A model generated the notes under the pieces. The model was given only the letters and a program-made list of their open reading frames with translations, had not been told where the DNA came from and made no database searches. Shown here piece after piece: positions 1 through 8,157 of a stretch of 18,863 nt of DNA; the stretch's first letter is position 1, and each line of letters starts with the position of its first letter. The translations under genes and the position numbers were made by a program. Source of the DNA: DATKYV01 sp035528275 (GTDB lineage Bacteria > Acidobacteriota > Terriglobia > UBA7540); contig DATKYV010000282.1 of the NCBI GenBank assembly GCA_035528275.1, positions 1 to 18,863 of the forward strand, read 5' to 3'.

Positions 1-654
1 GGCGACCGCTGGTCCACCTTCCGCTATTTCTACGACTACGCCAACGGCTGGCTGGGCGACTGGTGCGTTCACCTGCTCGACATCGTCCAGTGGGCGATGA
101 ACGTGGACGGGCCGACGGCAATCACCGCCTCCGGCTCCAAGTTCTATTTGAAGGACAACAGCGACACCCCCGACACGCTGCAAGTGACCTTCGAGTATCC
201 CAACTTCATCTGCGTGTACGAAAACCGTCTGGACAACGGAAACTCGATGTTCGACAAAGATTACGGCATCGTGTTTCACGGCACGGACGGCACGATGTTC
301 GTTGACCGGGAAGGATTCGAGGTCTTCCCCGAGAACCGGGAAGGCGTGTTTGGCGCCAGCACGCGAACCAAACCCGTGCCCCGCGCTCCCAACATGAAAA
401 TGGACCGTGTCAACGACGGGCTTTTCGACCACGTCGCCAACATGCTGGAGTGCATGAAGACCCGCAAACTTCCGGCGAGCGACATCGAGATCGGGCACCG
501 CACCAGCAGCGCCTGCCTGCTGGGGAACGTCGCGCTACGCTCCAAGCAGCGGATTGTCTGGGATGTTGCCAAGGAACGCTTAGTGGAGGGTGGTCCGGCG
601 GCTGAAAAACTCCTGAGCCGTGTGTACCGCACCCCCTGGAAGCTGACCGTGTAG
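1..654 (+). CDS. Gfo/Idh/MocA family oxidoreductase, C-terminal part (5' truncated by window edge)
   Basis: The reading frame is open from base 1 and ends at TAG 652-654, giving about 217 residues of the C-terminal substrate-binding/dimerisation domain of an NAD(P)-dependent sugar or cyclitol dehydrogenase-like protein. The stretch GDWCVHLLDIVQWAMNVDGP near the start matches the family pattern of a Gly-Asp-Trp/His region followed by DI-QWAL. The end IEIGHRTSSACLLGNVALR followed by the terminal RTPWKL is typical of the subgroup common in acidobacteria and planctomycetes. The N-terminal Rossmann fold with its GxGxxG motif lies outside the window, so cofactor use and possible export cannot be judged. 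The substrate is unknown. The gene converges on the minus-strand gene ending at 705 with about 50 bases between, where I see only a weak 5-bp dyad (674-678 with 696-700) and no clear terminator. Confidence 0.88.
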   Translation, partial: GDRWSTFRYFYDYANGWLGDWCVHLLDIVQWAMNVDGPTAITASGSKFYLKDNSDTPDTLQVTFEYPNFICVYENRLDNGNSMFDKDYGIVFHGTDGTMFVDREGFEVFPENREGVFGASTRTKPVPRAPNMKMDRVNDGLFDHVANMLECMKTRKLPASDIEIGHRTSSACLLGNVALRSKQRIVWDVAKERLVEGGPAAEKLLSRVYRTPWKLTV

Positions 655-704
655 GCAGGGTCGGAAATGTGGTGCGGAGGATTCGCAGCGTGGGATCCGC
701 GCCC

Positions 705-1898
705 CTAAGGCAGTGAGGTGACGTAGATTCCCACGGAATCCCCGGTCTCCCCGTTGGGGGCAATGAAGGCAACAGTCCTCTGGCCGTCACTGGAAAGAGA
801 GAAGATGGGCCTGCCCTTCGCCGGCACGGTCATTTGCCAGAACTCTTCCGGCGAGGTCAAGCGCTCCACTTCGCCGTTGCAGAAGCAATAGATCGCCAAG
901 TCAGCCTCCTGGCCCAGGCTGGCAGAAGTGAAGATGATCTCTCCGTGCGGCCCGGTGGTCTGCCCCTGGATGCGACCGAGCGCCGGCGTTTCGCCCTCTG
1001 CAGGCCGCCTGCCCTGCACGGGCTGGGACGGGTCACCCTGTAAGAAGCCCACTTCGACCATTTCGCCTTCAATGGCCACCAGGAGCATCTTGACCGGCGC
1101 TTCGTCCGGCCGCGCGGGAAGGACTTCAACGACGTCGGCCGGGTCCGGCGCCGGCATTAACTCCTGGAAGCTCTTGATCGCCACCGCCCGGAAGAACTGC
1201 TCGATAACCGCCTCAATGGGCGTGCCCCGCAGGACGAAGACCGCCTCGTCACGGCTGACCATGGCGGGAGTGAGCAGGTCCTTCGGGGTCAGATGCAATT
1301 CCGCCGGCAAGGACACGGTTCGGAGACCCTGCGGCGTCCAAAGAAACAGTCCTGTGCCCGGCTTCGATCCCCCCGTGCGGGCGGCGAACAGGACGTTCCC
1401 CGCCGAGCTGATGACCGGGGCCGAGAATTCCAGGAATGTGGCGTCGGGAACGCCGGGCACAGAACCGCCACTACTTACGATGGCCAGGCTGTTGCCGCTT
1501 TCCCAGCGGATGACCGCGGAAGACGGCACATCGTCGCGAAGAGTAGCCGTAAAGGCCAAGGCTCCGGCGTTGTTCAGGCTAGGCGCGCTGAAGGATTCGT
1601 AGGCGGCTTTGGGCACCGGAGAGCGAAGACCTTCAAAAGCCACGACATCGAACGTCACTCCGGTGGAGCGAATCACCGCCCGCAGGTCGCGCTTCGCGCC
1701 GCGCATCGCGGAAAGGAAGGCGATTTGCCTGCCGGCGTTCATGGTCAAGTTCGAGAAAGGGCCGAAGACAAAGCCGTGATGGTCGGGAATCCCCCAGCCG
1801 CTCGAGAGCAACAGGCGGGTGGTTGACTGGGCATTTGCCGCGCCCCCCGCCGCCAACGCGGCCACGACAGCCAGAATGGCGATTGCTCGGCCCACCAC
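705..1898 (-). CDS. Exported NxxGxxxF repeat protein (hypothetical)
   Basis: The predicted product is a secreted protein of about 397 residues with unknown function. Starting at GTG 1896-1898 it has a classical signal peptide: a short basic start (VVGR), a hydrophobic core (AIAILAVVAALAAGG) and an A-N-A cleavage site before Gln. An AGGAAAGG-like ribosome binding site lies 10 bases upstream. A longer frame to GTG 1970 exists, but it has no ribosome binding site and gives an unusually long n-region, so I prefer 1898. The body holds repeated short units with the pattern N/S-x-A-G-x-x-x-F (for example NNAGALAFTATL, SSAGNVLFAARTGG and MNAGRQIAFLSA), spaced by about 55 to 60 residues. This is the pattern of the tandem NxxGxxxF beta-propeller-like repeats seen in exported proteins of acidobacteria and planctomycetes. 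There is no catalytic motif and no C-terminal anchor. It is transcribed away from the membrane-protein gene at 2313. Confidence 0.8.
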   Translation of the reverse strand: MVGRAIAILAVVAALAAGGAANAQSTTRLLLSSGWGIPDHHGFVFGPFSNLTMNAGRQIAFLSAMRGAKRDLRAVIRSTGVTFDVVAFEGLRSPVPKAAYESFSAPSLNNAGALAFTATLRDDVPSSAVIRWESGNSLAIVSSGGSVPGVPDATFLEFSAPVISSAGNVLFAARTGGSKPGTGLFLWTPQGLRTVSLPAELHLTPKDLLTPAMVSRDEAVFVLRGTPIEAVIEQFFRAVAIKSFQELMPAPDPADVVEVLPARPDEAPVKMLLVAIEGEMVEVGFLQGDPSQPVQGRRPAEGETPALGRIQGQTTGPHGEIIFTSASLGQEADLAIYCFCNGEVERLTSPEEFWQMTVPAKGRPIFSLSSDGQRTVAFIAPNGETGDSVGIYVTSLP

Positions 1899-2312
1899 GC
1901 CGTTTCGACCTTTCCTAAGTCCTTTCAAACCATGCACCTCTGCAAGCCCTTGGGCAGAATCAGTGCCCACCAGCCAGCGACCCGCTAGAGACCCGGGCGG
2001 GCTCCGAAAACCTCCGGGAAGCTAGCACCTCAACCCCCGACCGTCAAGCGCTACCTCCGTTCAAGCCGCCGTACTGGGGTTGCACCCTGTCGTGAACGGG
2101 CGGCAGCCGCGGGCCGCAATCCCGCCGCGTGCGGAGCTATTACAGCGACCAGACCGGAAACCATGTTCCGCCATCGACGTTACCTATCCCCTGTAGTTTC
2201 AATGGATTACATTCCACACCCCCTCCCGGGCCAAACCGCTGCACGGTCGAAAAACTCACCCCATGCCCCTGGCATTCAGCTTGCGATTCGACTTGGGGAT
2301 GGAGGAGTTCGA
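1899..2312. other. Divergent intergenic region, 414 bases
   Basis: This gap separates the minus-strand exported protein from the plus-strand membrane protein, so promoters for both must lie here. I could not identify a convincing -35/-10 pair on either strand. A GC-rich patch near 2096-2135 contains short self-complementary runs but no strong hairpin. The open frame 2163-2312 in phase with the downstream gene has no ribosome binding site and no hydrophobic or family-like sequence, so I treat it as leader, not coding. Confidence 0.45.
2301..2307 (+). promoter_or_regulatory. Ribosome binding site GGAGGAG that decides the start at 2313
   Basis: GGAGGAG, a near-perfect Shine-Dalgarno sequence, is followed by a 5-base spacer and GTG at 2313-2315. 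This moves the likely start of the membrane protein 50 codons downstream of the longest open frame, directly before the first hydrophobic segment. Confidence 0.75.
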
Positions 2313-3299
2313 GTGCGACTTTCATCTCTTCTTCGCATCGGAGTGACCTCGGCGGCCGTGGCCCTCATTGTTTGGCGGGTTCCAATCGCGGCGCTGTGGT
2401 CCGCACTGGCGCAAATCGAACCGCTTTGGCTGCTTCCGGTTCTGGGCTCGGTCCTGGCGATGCTCGTGGCCCGTTGGGTTCGCTGGCACGCCCTGCTCGG
2501 CGTAGGGGGCGTGCACTCTTCCCAATCCGCTTCCGCAGGCTCGCTGCTCGGCGGGTTCGCCCTGGGGGCCGTCATGCCGGGACGTTTTGGAGAGCTGGGC
2601 CGGTTCCTCTTCGTTCCGGCGGTTGACCGTGCTCGCGTCATCTTGCTGAATGTCATCGACCGCGCGCTCGACATGTGGGCGCTGGGCACCTTCGTAGTGG
2701 CCAGCCTTTTCCTTGTGGTCTCTCGTCCCGCCGCCCTTGTCGCGGTGTGTGTTTGGATGAGCGTGTTGCCCTTCATGATGGGGCTGCCGAGAATCGTGGC
2801 AAGACTGGGCGGCCTGCCCTGGTGGAGCGACGGCCTGCGCATCAAGCTTCGCGCTGCCGCGGAAACACTGCCGAACCTCGGGGTGTGGCGCTACGCCGTT
2901 CTCGCGCTGCTATCCACGGGGCTCGAACTGCTGGCTTTCTTTTTCCTGCTGCGGGCGTTTCAGGATGTCCGACCCGGCGTTGCCCTGGCAACGTTCCCGT
3001 GGATCGTCATGGCCGGCGGGCTGCCGGTGTCTGTGGGAGGGCTCGGCGCCCGGGAGGGAGCCGCCGCGCTTCTGTTGACCCGATTCGCCATACCCGCCAC
3101 GGTTGCCTTGGACGTCGCTCTCCTCTTGTACGCTTCCAGCAGTCTCCTTCCCGCCTTGATCGGGACGGCTTGGCATGTCTTCTCACCAGGGCGCGCGCTC
3201 CTGCACCGTTCCAATCGCCTTGGCGCGCCGGGCGCGAAATCCGCATGGCAAATGGAATTTCAGCGGTGCTTGCAAGGCGAGCCGCGGCTGGACACCTAG
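2313..3299 (+). CDS. Lysylphosphatidylglycerol synthase TM-family (UPF0104/AglD-like) membrane protein
   Basis: This is an integral inner-membrane protein of about 328 residues with about eight hydrophobic segments. Family signatures are visible. One is an N-terminal RWVRWHALLG region followed by a Ser-rich stretch and LLGGFALGAVMPGRFGELGR (compare the family LLG-x-x-N-x-x-P-x-R-x-GE pattern). The other is a C-terminal LPVSVGGLGAREGAAALLL, the conserved P-x-S-x-GGxGxRE motif. The family comprises the flippase-like half of MprF and stand-alone relatives thought to move or supply lipid-linked substrates. There is no soluble aminoacyl-transferase domain, so lysyl-PG synthesis should not be assumed. 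The GTG start at 2313 is chosen because of the GGAGGAG site 5 bases upstream. The gene stands alone, 240 bases upstream of the Mrp operon on the same strand. The substrate is unknown. Confidence 0.85.
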   Translation: MRLSSLLRIGVTSAAVALIVWRVPIAALWSALAQIEPLWLLPVLGSVLAMLVARWVRWHALLGVGGVHSSQSASAGSLLGGFALGAVMPGRFGELGRFLFVPAVDRARVILLNVIDRALDMWALGTFVVASLFLVVSRPAALVAVCVWMSVLPFMMGLPRIVARLGGLPWWSDGLRIKLRAAAETLPNLGVWRYAVLALLSTGLELLAFFFLLRAFQDVRPGVALATFPWIVMAGGLPVSVGGLGAREGAAALLLTRFAIPATVALDVALLLYASSSLLPALIGTAWHVFSPGRALLHRSNRLGAPGAKSAWQMEFQRCLQGEPRLDT

Positions 3300-3388
3300 C
3301 GCCTGTCGCGTCGTCCTCGTTTGTCCGCAGATGGCCTGACCGTCTCCCCCTATCCACCAAAAGACGACAAAACCGTTACGATTCTCAT

Positions 3389-3408
3389 CCGATTACCCGA
3401 CCAATCGG
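3389..3408. promoter_or_regulatory. Inverted repeat upstream of the Mrp operon, possible operator
   Basis: CCGATT at 3389-3394 and AATCGG at 3403-3408 form a perfect 6-bp inverted repeat around an 8-base centre. An AT-rich TATAAA lies at 3421-3426 and could be a -10 element. The -35 position would then fall inside the dyad, and no TTGACA-like hexamer is present there. The arrangement would suit a regulator-dependent promoter for the antiporter operon, but it rests on sequence inspection only. Confidence 0.3.
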
Positions 3409-3539
3409 CCAAAGTCGTGTTATAAAAATTCTTCCGCGGCTTTTTGGAATCTCACTAAGGGACGGCGCGGGCGGACGAAATCGTTCTTTCGCCTTTTCCC
3501 CCGGCAACGAGAAGTAAGAGCAAGAATAGACGGTTGGCG

Positions 3540-5840
3540 ATGACTGCGGCAATTCTATCCATTTTCGTTCTTGCGCTCAGCGCACCCTACCTTCACCGGT
3601 TGGCGGGGAAAAGGAGCGGCTGGGTCCTCGCTTCTCTTCCTCTCGTCTGGACGCTCTATTTCGCCGTCTGCAGCGTGCCAATCGCTTCCGGAGAATCCCT
3701 CTCCGCCTCACACGCCTGGATCCCCACCTTGGGCATTAACTTTTCGTTTCTTCTCGATGGCCTGAGCCTGGTGTTTGCTCTCATCATCTGCGGCATCGGA
3801 GTCCTGGTGGTCGTTTACAGTGGCGGGTACATGGCCGGGCATCCCCTCCAGGGTCGCTTCTACGCCTTTCTCCTGATGTTCATGGGTTCCATGCTGGGGC
3901 TGGTCCTGGCTGACAACGCCGTCACGCTCTTCATTTTTTGGGAGCTGACCAGTGTCAGCTCGTACCTGCTGATCGGATTCAACAACGACCGTAAGGAAGC
4001 GCGCGCCGCGGCGCTCCAGGCTTTGCTGGTAACGGGACTCGGCGGGCTGCCGTTGCTGGCCGCCTTCCTGATGCTCGGACAGCTCACCGGCAGCCTGGAA
4101 CTATCCAGTTGGATGACGCAGGCCCAAGCGGTGCGCGCCAGTCCGCTCTATCTCCCCATTGTCATCCTGGTTCTTCTCGGCGCTTTCACCAAATCGGCCC
4201 AGGTGCCGTTTCATTTCTGGCTTCCCAACGCCATGGAAGCCCCAACTCCCGTCAGCGCCTATCTCCATGCCGCGACCATGGTCAAGGCGGGGGTTTATCT
4301 GATCGCTCGACTGAGTCCGCTACTGGGCGGCACGGAGGCCTGGGTTTACGTCATCTCTGCGGTGGGCGCCGCAACCATGCTCCTGGGCGCCTACCTTGCC
4401 TATCAGCACACGGACCTCAAACGCATTCTCGCCTATTCCACTGTCAGCATGCTTGGCACGCTAACACTCCTGCTCGGGGTGGGCACCCATCTGGCAGTCC
4501 AGGCGGCCGTAGTGCTGTTGTTGGCCCACGCTCTTTACAAAGGAGCGCTGTTCCTGGTGGCGGGAAGCGTGGAACACGAAACCGGCACGCGCGACATCAC
4601 GCGAATGGGCGGATTGAAACGCTCCATGCCCGTCACCGCCGCGGCGGCCGGTGTTGCCGCGCTCTCCATGGCAGGGTTGCCGCCGGTCTTGGGATTCGTG
4701 GGCAAGGAAGTCTACCTCGAGGCACTGTGGAGAATTCCTGCCGCCACAGTTTTGCTCGCCGTGGCGGTGGTCACGGCAATGCTGACTCTGGCGGTGGCGG
4801 GGGCCGCTGGGGTGCGGCCGTTCATCGGCGAAGCGGCCTCAACGGCGCACCCCCCCCACGAAACTCCGCCGAGCTTCTGGCTGGGACCCATCGTCTTGGC
4901 GGGCCTGGGTTTGATCTTGGGGGTGTTCCCGGCGCTGGTGGAGAGTTCCCTGCTTTCCCCGGCCTGCGCGGCGATTCTCGGAAGACCTCTCGAAGTCCAT
5001 CTGTCTCTGTGGCACGGATTCAGCCCGGTCGTGGGCCTGAGCGCTGTCAGCATCGCCGGCGGAGCACTGCTGTACGCCACCCATGCCCGGCTGCGCGGGT
5101 TCATGTCGAGAACGGATTTCATGTTCCGGTGGGGACCGGCGAGATGTTACGAGCTCTCGCTCGAAGCCTTGGACCGTCTGGCGCGAGTCATCACACGCCG
5201 CCTGCAAAGCGGCTACCTGCGCGTCTACTTGCTGACCATCGTCGCTACAACGGTAATCCTGGCGGGCTACACCATCATCAGCCGGGTTTCCTGGGCGGGG
5301 GCCTTTTCCGGCCCCGGCGTCCATCCTCACGAGGCCGTGTTGGCGGGACTGATTGTGGCGGCGGCGGTGGCCGCAGTGTTCTCCAAGTCTCGCTTGGGCG
5401 CGGTGGCGACACTGGGCGTTGTAGGTTACGGCGTGGCGCTGATTTACGTTCTGTTCGGCGCGCCCGACCTGGCGATGACCCAGGTGATGGTCGAGACGTT
5501 GACGGTGATCCTCTTCGTGCTGATGTTCTATCACCTACCGCGTTTCGGGGCCTTCACGCCGCGGCCGGCGCGCGCTCGGGACATCCTGGTATCGCTGATG
5601 GCCGGCGCGCTGGTGACCGGCTTGCTCCTGGCCGCCACGCGGCGGCCGCTGGTTCCCCGCCTCTCGCCTTTCTTCGCAGACAAGAGCCTCGCTTACGGCC
5701 ATGGGCGCAACATTGTCAACGTCATCCTGGTGGACTTTCGCGGGCTGGATACGTTGGGTGAAATCACCGTGTTGTCCGTGGCGGCGATGGGCGTCTACGC
5801 GCTGCTCAAATTGCGGATGCCAAAGGAAAACAGCAAATGA
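3540..5840 (+). CDS. mrpA: Na+/H+ antiporter subunit A (Mrp/Mnh)
   Basis: This is the large membrane subunit of the Mrp cation/proton antiporter, homologous to complex I subunit NuoL/ND5. At about 766 residues it is near the short end for MrpA and contains three parts. First is the NuoL-like proton channel, with FWELTSVSSYLLIGF (about residues 133-147, holding the conserved Glu) and KSAQVPFHFWLPNAMEAPTP (about 217-236, conserved Lys), then VSAYLHAATMVKAG. Second is an MbhD/DUF4040-like segment (about 594-673, with APDLAMTQVMVETLTVILF). Third is an MbhE-like tail ending GLDTLGEITVLSVAAMGVYALL. Start codons are ATG 3540 or TTG 3534, and the upstream ribosome binding site is weak (AAGAGCAAGAA), so the choice is uncertain. 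The stop overlaps the mrpB start as ATGA (5837-5840), which suggests translational coupling. Confidence 0.95.
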   Translation: MTAAILSIFVLALSAPYLHRLAGKRSGWVLASLPLVWTLYFAVCSVPIASGESLSASHAWIPTLGINFSFLLDGLSLVFALIICGIGVLVVVYSGGYMAGHPLQGRFYAFLLMFMGSMLGLVLADNAVTLFIFWELTSVSSYLLIGFNNDRKEARAAALQALLVTGLGGLPLLAAFLMLGQLTGSLELSSWMTQAQAVRASPLYLPIVILVLLGAFTKSAQVPFHFWLPNAMEAPTPVSAYLHAATMVKAGVYLIARLSPLLGGTEAWVYVISAVGAATMLLGAYLAYQHTDLKRILAYSTVSMLGTLTLLLGVGTHLAVQAAVVLLLAHALYKGALFLVAGSVEHETGTRDITRMGGLKRSMPVTAAAAGVAALSMAGLPPVLGFVGKEVYLEALWRIPAATVLLAVAVVTAMLTLAVAGAAGVRPFIGEAASTAHPPHETPPSFWLGPIVLAGLGLILGVFPALVESSLLSPACAAILGRPLEVHLSLWHGFSPVVGLSAVSIAGGALLYATHARLRGFMSRTDFMFRWGPARCYELSLEALDRLARVITRRLQSGYLRVYLLTIVATTVILAGYTIISRVSWAGAFSGPGVHPHEAVLAGLIVAAAVAAVFSKSRLGAVATLGVVGYGVALIYVLFGAPDLAMTQVMVETLTVILFVLMFYHLPRFGAFTPRPARARDILVSLMAGALVTGLLLAATRRPLVPRLSPFFADKSLAYGHGRNIVNVILVDFRGLDTLGEITVLSVAAMGVYALLKLRMPKENSK

Positions 5841-6250
5841 TTTCCCTCATTCTGCGCACCGCAACGCGCTTCCTGATGATCCTCATGCTGCTTTTCTCCT
5901 TGTTTCTGCTGATGCGCGGGCACAACGCGCCGGGTGGAGGGTTTGTGGGCGGTCTGGTGGCGGCGGCCGCCTTCGCCCTTTACACCATCGCCTACGACCC
6001 GGCGGCGACGCGCCGGGCCCTGAGGATCGATCCCCGCGCCTTCATCGGCGTCGGCCTTCTGGTCGCGGCATTAAGCGGGCAACTGTCGTTGGCGGCCGGG
6101 CGGCCGTTCATGACCGGCCTGTGGGCCACGCTGTCTCTGTCGGGGCAAGAACGAGTCGACGTCGGAACCCCAATGCTTTTCGATGTCGGAGTCTACCTGG
6201 TGGTGCTGGGAGTCACTCTCACGATTCTGCTTTCGATGTCGGAGGAGTAA
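5837..6250 (+). CDS. mrpB: Na+/H+ antiporter subunit B (Mrp/Mnh)
   Basis: This small membrane subunit of the Mrp antiporter has 137 residues, the usual size, and four predicted transmembrane segments. The diagnostic family motif HNAPGGGFVGGLVAA lies at about residues 29-43, after the first hydrophobic helix (FLMILMLLFSLFLLMRG). A second conserved block, GTPMLFDVGVYLVVLG, lies near residues 109-124. The start ATG overlaps the mrpA stop (ATGA). The last codons supply GGAGGAG (6241-6247), which serves as the ribosome binding site for mrpC. Confidence 0.95.
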   Translation: MISLILRTATRFLMILMLLFSLFLLMRGHNAPGGGFVGGLVAAAAFALYTIAYDPAATRRALRIDPRAFIGVGLLVAALSGQLSLAAGRPFMTGLWATLSLSGQERVDVGTPMLFDVGVYLVVLGVTLTILLSMSEE

Positions 6251-6251
6251 A

Positions 6252-6599
6252 TTGCATATTCTCATGCCTTTTGTGATTGGCGCGCTCTACGCGGCGGGAA
6301 TCTACCTGCTGATGCGGCGGAGCATTGTGAAGCTCATTCTCGGTCTGGCCATTCTCGGCAACGCCGCCAACCTGCTGATCTTCACCGCCGGCCGGCTGAC
6401 CCGCGCGCATCCACCCCTGGTCCCCAGTGGGGCGACGCAGCCCATCGGGACTTTTGCCGACCCGGTTCCTCAAGCTCTGATCCTCACGGCGATCGTCATC
6501 GGATTCGGCGTTTTGGCTTTCGCCCTGGTGCTGGTCCACCGGGCCAATCAGATGGTGGGCAGCGATGATCTCGACACGATGAAGTCAACCGACACGTAG
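6252..6599 (+). CDS. mrpC: Na+/H+ antiporter subunit C (Mrp/Mnh)
   Basis: This small membrane subunit of about 115 residues is homologous to NuoK. Three hydrophobic helices are visible: FVIGALYAAGIYLLM; LILGLAILGNAANLLIFTAG, with the conserved Gly-x-x-x-x-x-N-A-x-N-L-L pattern; and DPVPQALILTAIVIGFGVLAF, in which DP-PQALILTAIVIG is the family hallmark. I place the start at TTG 6252 because GGAGGAG at 6241-6247 lies 4 bases upstream. ATG 6264 is the alternative but is 16 bases from that site. The longer open frame from 6183 overlaps mrpB and is not credible. The stop TAG at 6597 is followed by 37 bases before mrpD. Confidence 0.93.
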   Translation: MHILMPFVIGALYAAGIYLLMRRSIVKLILGLAILGNAANLLIFTAGRLTRAHPPLVPSGATQPIGTFADPVPQALILTAIVIGFGVLAFALVLVHRANQMVGSDDLDTMKSTDT

Positions 6600-6636
6600 G
6601 AGCCGCCACCGCTCAAATGGAAATTGCGGCGAATTC

Positions 6637-8157
6637 ATGAACCTCTACCTCATACTTCCGATCCTGATCCCGTTGATGACGGCGATCCTGCTTTTTCTCA
6701 CTTGGCGCTGGCGGCGGGTGCAGCGGGGCCTCGGAGTGGCCGGTGCGGCGGCGTTGTTCGTGGCGGGTCTCGGCCTGCTGACTTCGGTTCAGGAAAACGG
6801 CATCCAGGCCGCGCAGATGGGAAACTGGCCGGCGCCGTTTGGGATCACGCTGGTGGCCGACCTGTTCAGCGCCATCATGGTGGCGCTGGTGGGATTGATC
6901 GGTCTTGCCGTCGCCGTTTATTCAGTGGCCAGCATCGACACTTCACGCGAAGCTTTCGGTTACTACGCCTTTTTTCACATTCTCCTGATGGGTGTCTGCG
7001 GCGCCTTTCTCACCGGCGATATTTTCAACCTCTACGTCTGGTTCGAGGTAATGCTCATCGCTTCTTTCGTTCTGCTCGCTCTGGGAGGTGAGCGCGCCCA
7101 ACTGGAAGGGGCCATCAAATACGTCACGCTCAATCTGGTCTCTTCGGCGCTGTTTCTGACCGCCGTGGGCATCCTCTATGGCGTGGCCGGAACGCTCAAC
7201 ATGGCGGACCTGGCCCTGAATTTGCATCGCACCGCCCAACCCGGCATGGTGACCACGCTGGCGATTCTTTTCTTCGTCGCCTTCGGCATTAAAGCCGCCG
7301 TCTTTCCCCTCTTTTTCTGGCTGCCCGCCTCCTATCACACCCCACCGGTGGCCGTCTCGGCCATCTTCGCCGGTCTGCTCACCAAAGTGGGAATCTACGC
7401 GATGATTCGCGTCTTCACGCTGCTGTTCATCCAAGAGCCGGAATACACGCACCGGCTGATCCTGTTGGTGGCGGGATTGACGATGATCGCCGGTGTCCTG
7501 GGCGCCCTGGCACAGACCGATTTCCGCCGCGCCCTGGCCTTTCAACACATCAGTCACGTCGGCTATATGATGATGGGGCTGGGCCTTTACACAGGACTGG
7601 CGCTGGCGGGCTCGGTCTTCTATATCATCCACCACGTCATCGTGAAGACGAATCTGTTTCTCATCACCGGCGTAACGCAGCGCCTGAAGGGCAGCTTCGA
7701 TCTGAGGAAATTGGGCGGGCTCTACCGGGCTCACCCAGGAGTGGCCCTGCTCTTCTTCATCCCGGCGTTTTCGCTGGCTGGCGTGCCACCGCTTTCCGGG
7801 TTCTTTGCCAAGCTGGCCCTAATCAAGGCGGGGCTGGACGCCAAGGAGTATGCCATCGTCGCCACCGCCCTCGGCGTGGGCCTGCTGACCCTCCTGGTCA
7901 TGGCTCGGATCTGGGCGGAGGCATTCTGGAAACCCGCGCCGGTAACTTCCACATCGAGCGCGGAGGAAGTGGACGGGGCGGCAGCGTCTGAACCTGGTGG
8001 ACTCAGGACTCTCCTGGCTCCCATCATTCTTCTTGCCGTGCTGACGGTGATCGTCGGGCTCGTCGCCGAGCCGGTCTTTGCGCTGGCGACGCGCGCCGCG
8101 CAGCAGCTCATGAACCCAACGGAATACATTCAAGCAGTTCTGGGAGGACGGTCATAA
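6637..8157 (+). CDS. mrpD: Na+/H+ antiporter subunit D (Mrp/Mnh)
   Basis: This large membrane subunit of 506 residues is the second NuoL/M/N-like proton-channel protein of the complex. Conserved features are GDIFNLYVWFEVMLIASF (about 126-143, with the channel Glu), FGIKAAVFPLFFWLPASY with the following HTPP (about 216-237, with the conserved Lys), and AIFAGLLTKVGIYAMIR. The family-typical HVGYMMMGLGL and PPLSGFFAKLALIKAG blocks follow further on. About fourteen hydrophobic segments are expected. A polar loop rich in Ser, Thr and Glu (near residues 430-450) separates the last two helices. There is no clear ribosome binding site before ATG 6637, but a seven-codon open frame (6617-6640) ends across the start as ATGA and could couple translation. 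The stop region (TCATAA) overlaps the mrpE start discussed separately. Confidence 0.95.
   Translation: MNLYLILPILIPLMTAILLFLTWRWRRVQRGLGVAGAAALFVAGLGLLTSVQENGIQAAQMGNWPAPFGITLVADLFSAIMVALVGLIGLAVAVYSVASIDTSREAFGYYAFFHILLMGVCGAFLTGDIFNLYVWFEVMLIASFVLLALGGERAQLEGAIKYVTLNLVSSALFLTAVGILYGVAGTLNMADLALNLHRTAQPGMVTTLAILFFVAFGIKAAVFPLFFWLPASYHTPPVAVSAIFAGLLTKVGIYAMIRVFTLLFIQEPEYTHRLILLVAGLTMIAGVLGALAQTDFRRALAFQHISHVGYMMMGLGLYTGLALAGSVFYIIHHVIVKTNLFLITGVTQRLKGSFDLRKLGGLYRAHPGVALLFFIPAFSLAGVPPLSGFFAKLALIKAGLDAKEYAIVATALGVGLLTLLVMARIWAEAFWKPAPVTSTSSAEEVDGAAASEPGGLRTLLAPIILLAVLTVIVGLVAEPVFALATRAAQQLMNPTEYIQAVLGGRS
8142..8148 (+). promoter_or_regulatory. Ribosome binding site GGGAGGA pointing to an ATA start for mrpE
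   Basis: GGGAGGA inside the 3' end of mrpD is followed after 5 bases by ATA at 8154-8156, not by a standard start codon. The nearest standard start in frame, TTG 8166, is 17 bases away, which is too far for normal use of this site. Confidence 0.55.

Noticed and set aside
655..704. A bidirectional terminator between the first two convergent genes
   Set aside because: Only a 5-bp stem with a 17-base loop and no T-run is present, which is too weak to call.
3300..3539. A sodium or lithium riboswitch in the mrp leader
   Set aside because: I looked for conserved cores of the known Na+ and Li+ classes before mrpA and found only a small GGCG/CGCC stem near 3470-3494 and the 3389-3408 dyad, neither matching a class I can recognise.
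4109..5761. A 550-codon frame inside mrpA in another phase
   Set aside because: It has low-complexity Gly/Arg/His-rich translation with no hydrophobic helices, whereas the mrpA frame carries all conserved motifs.
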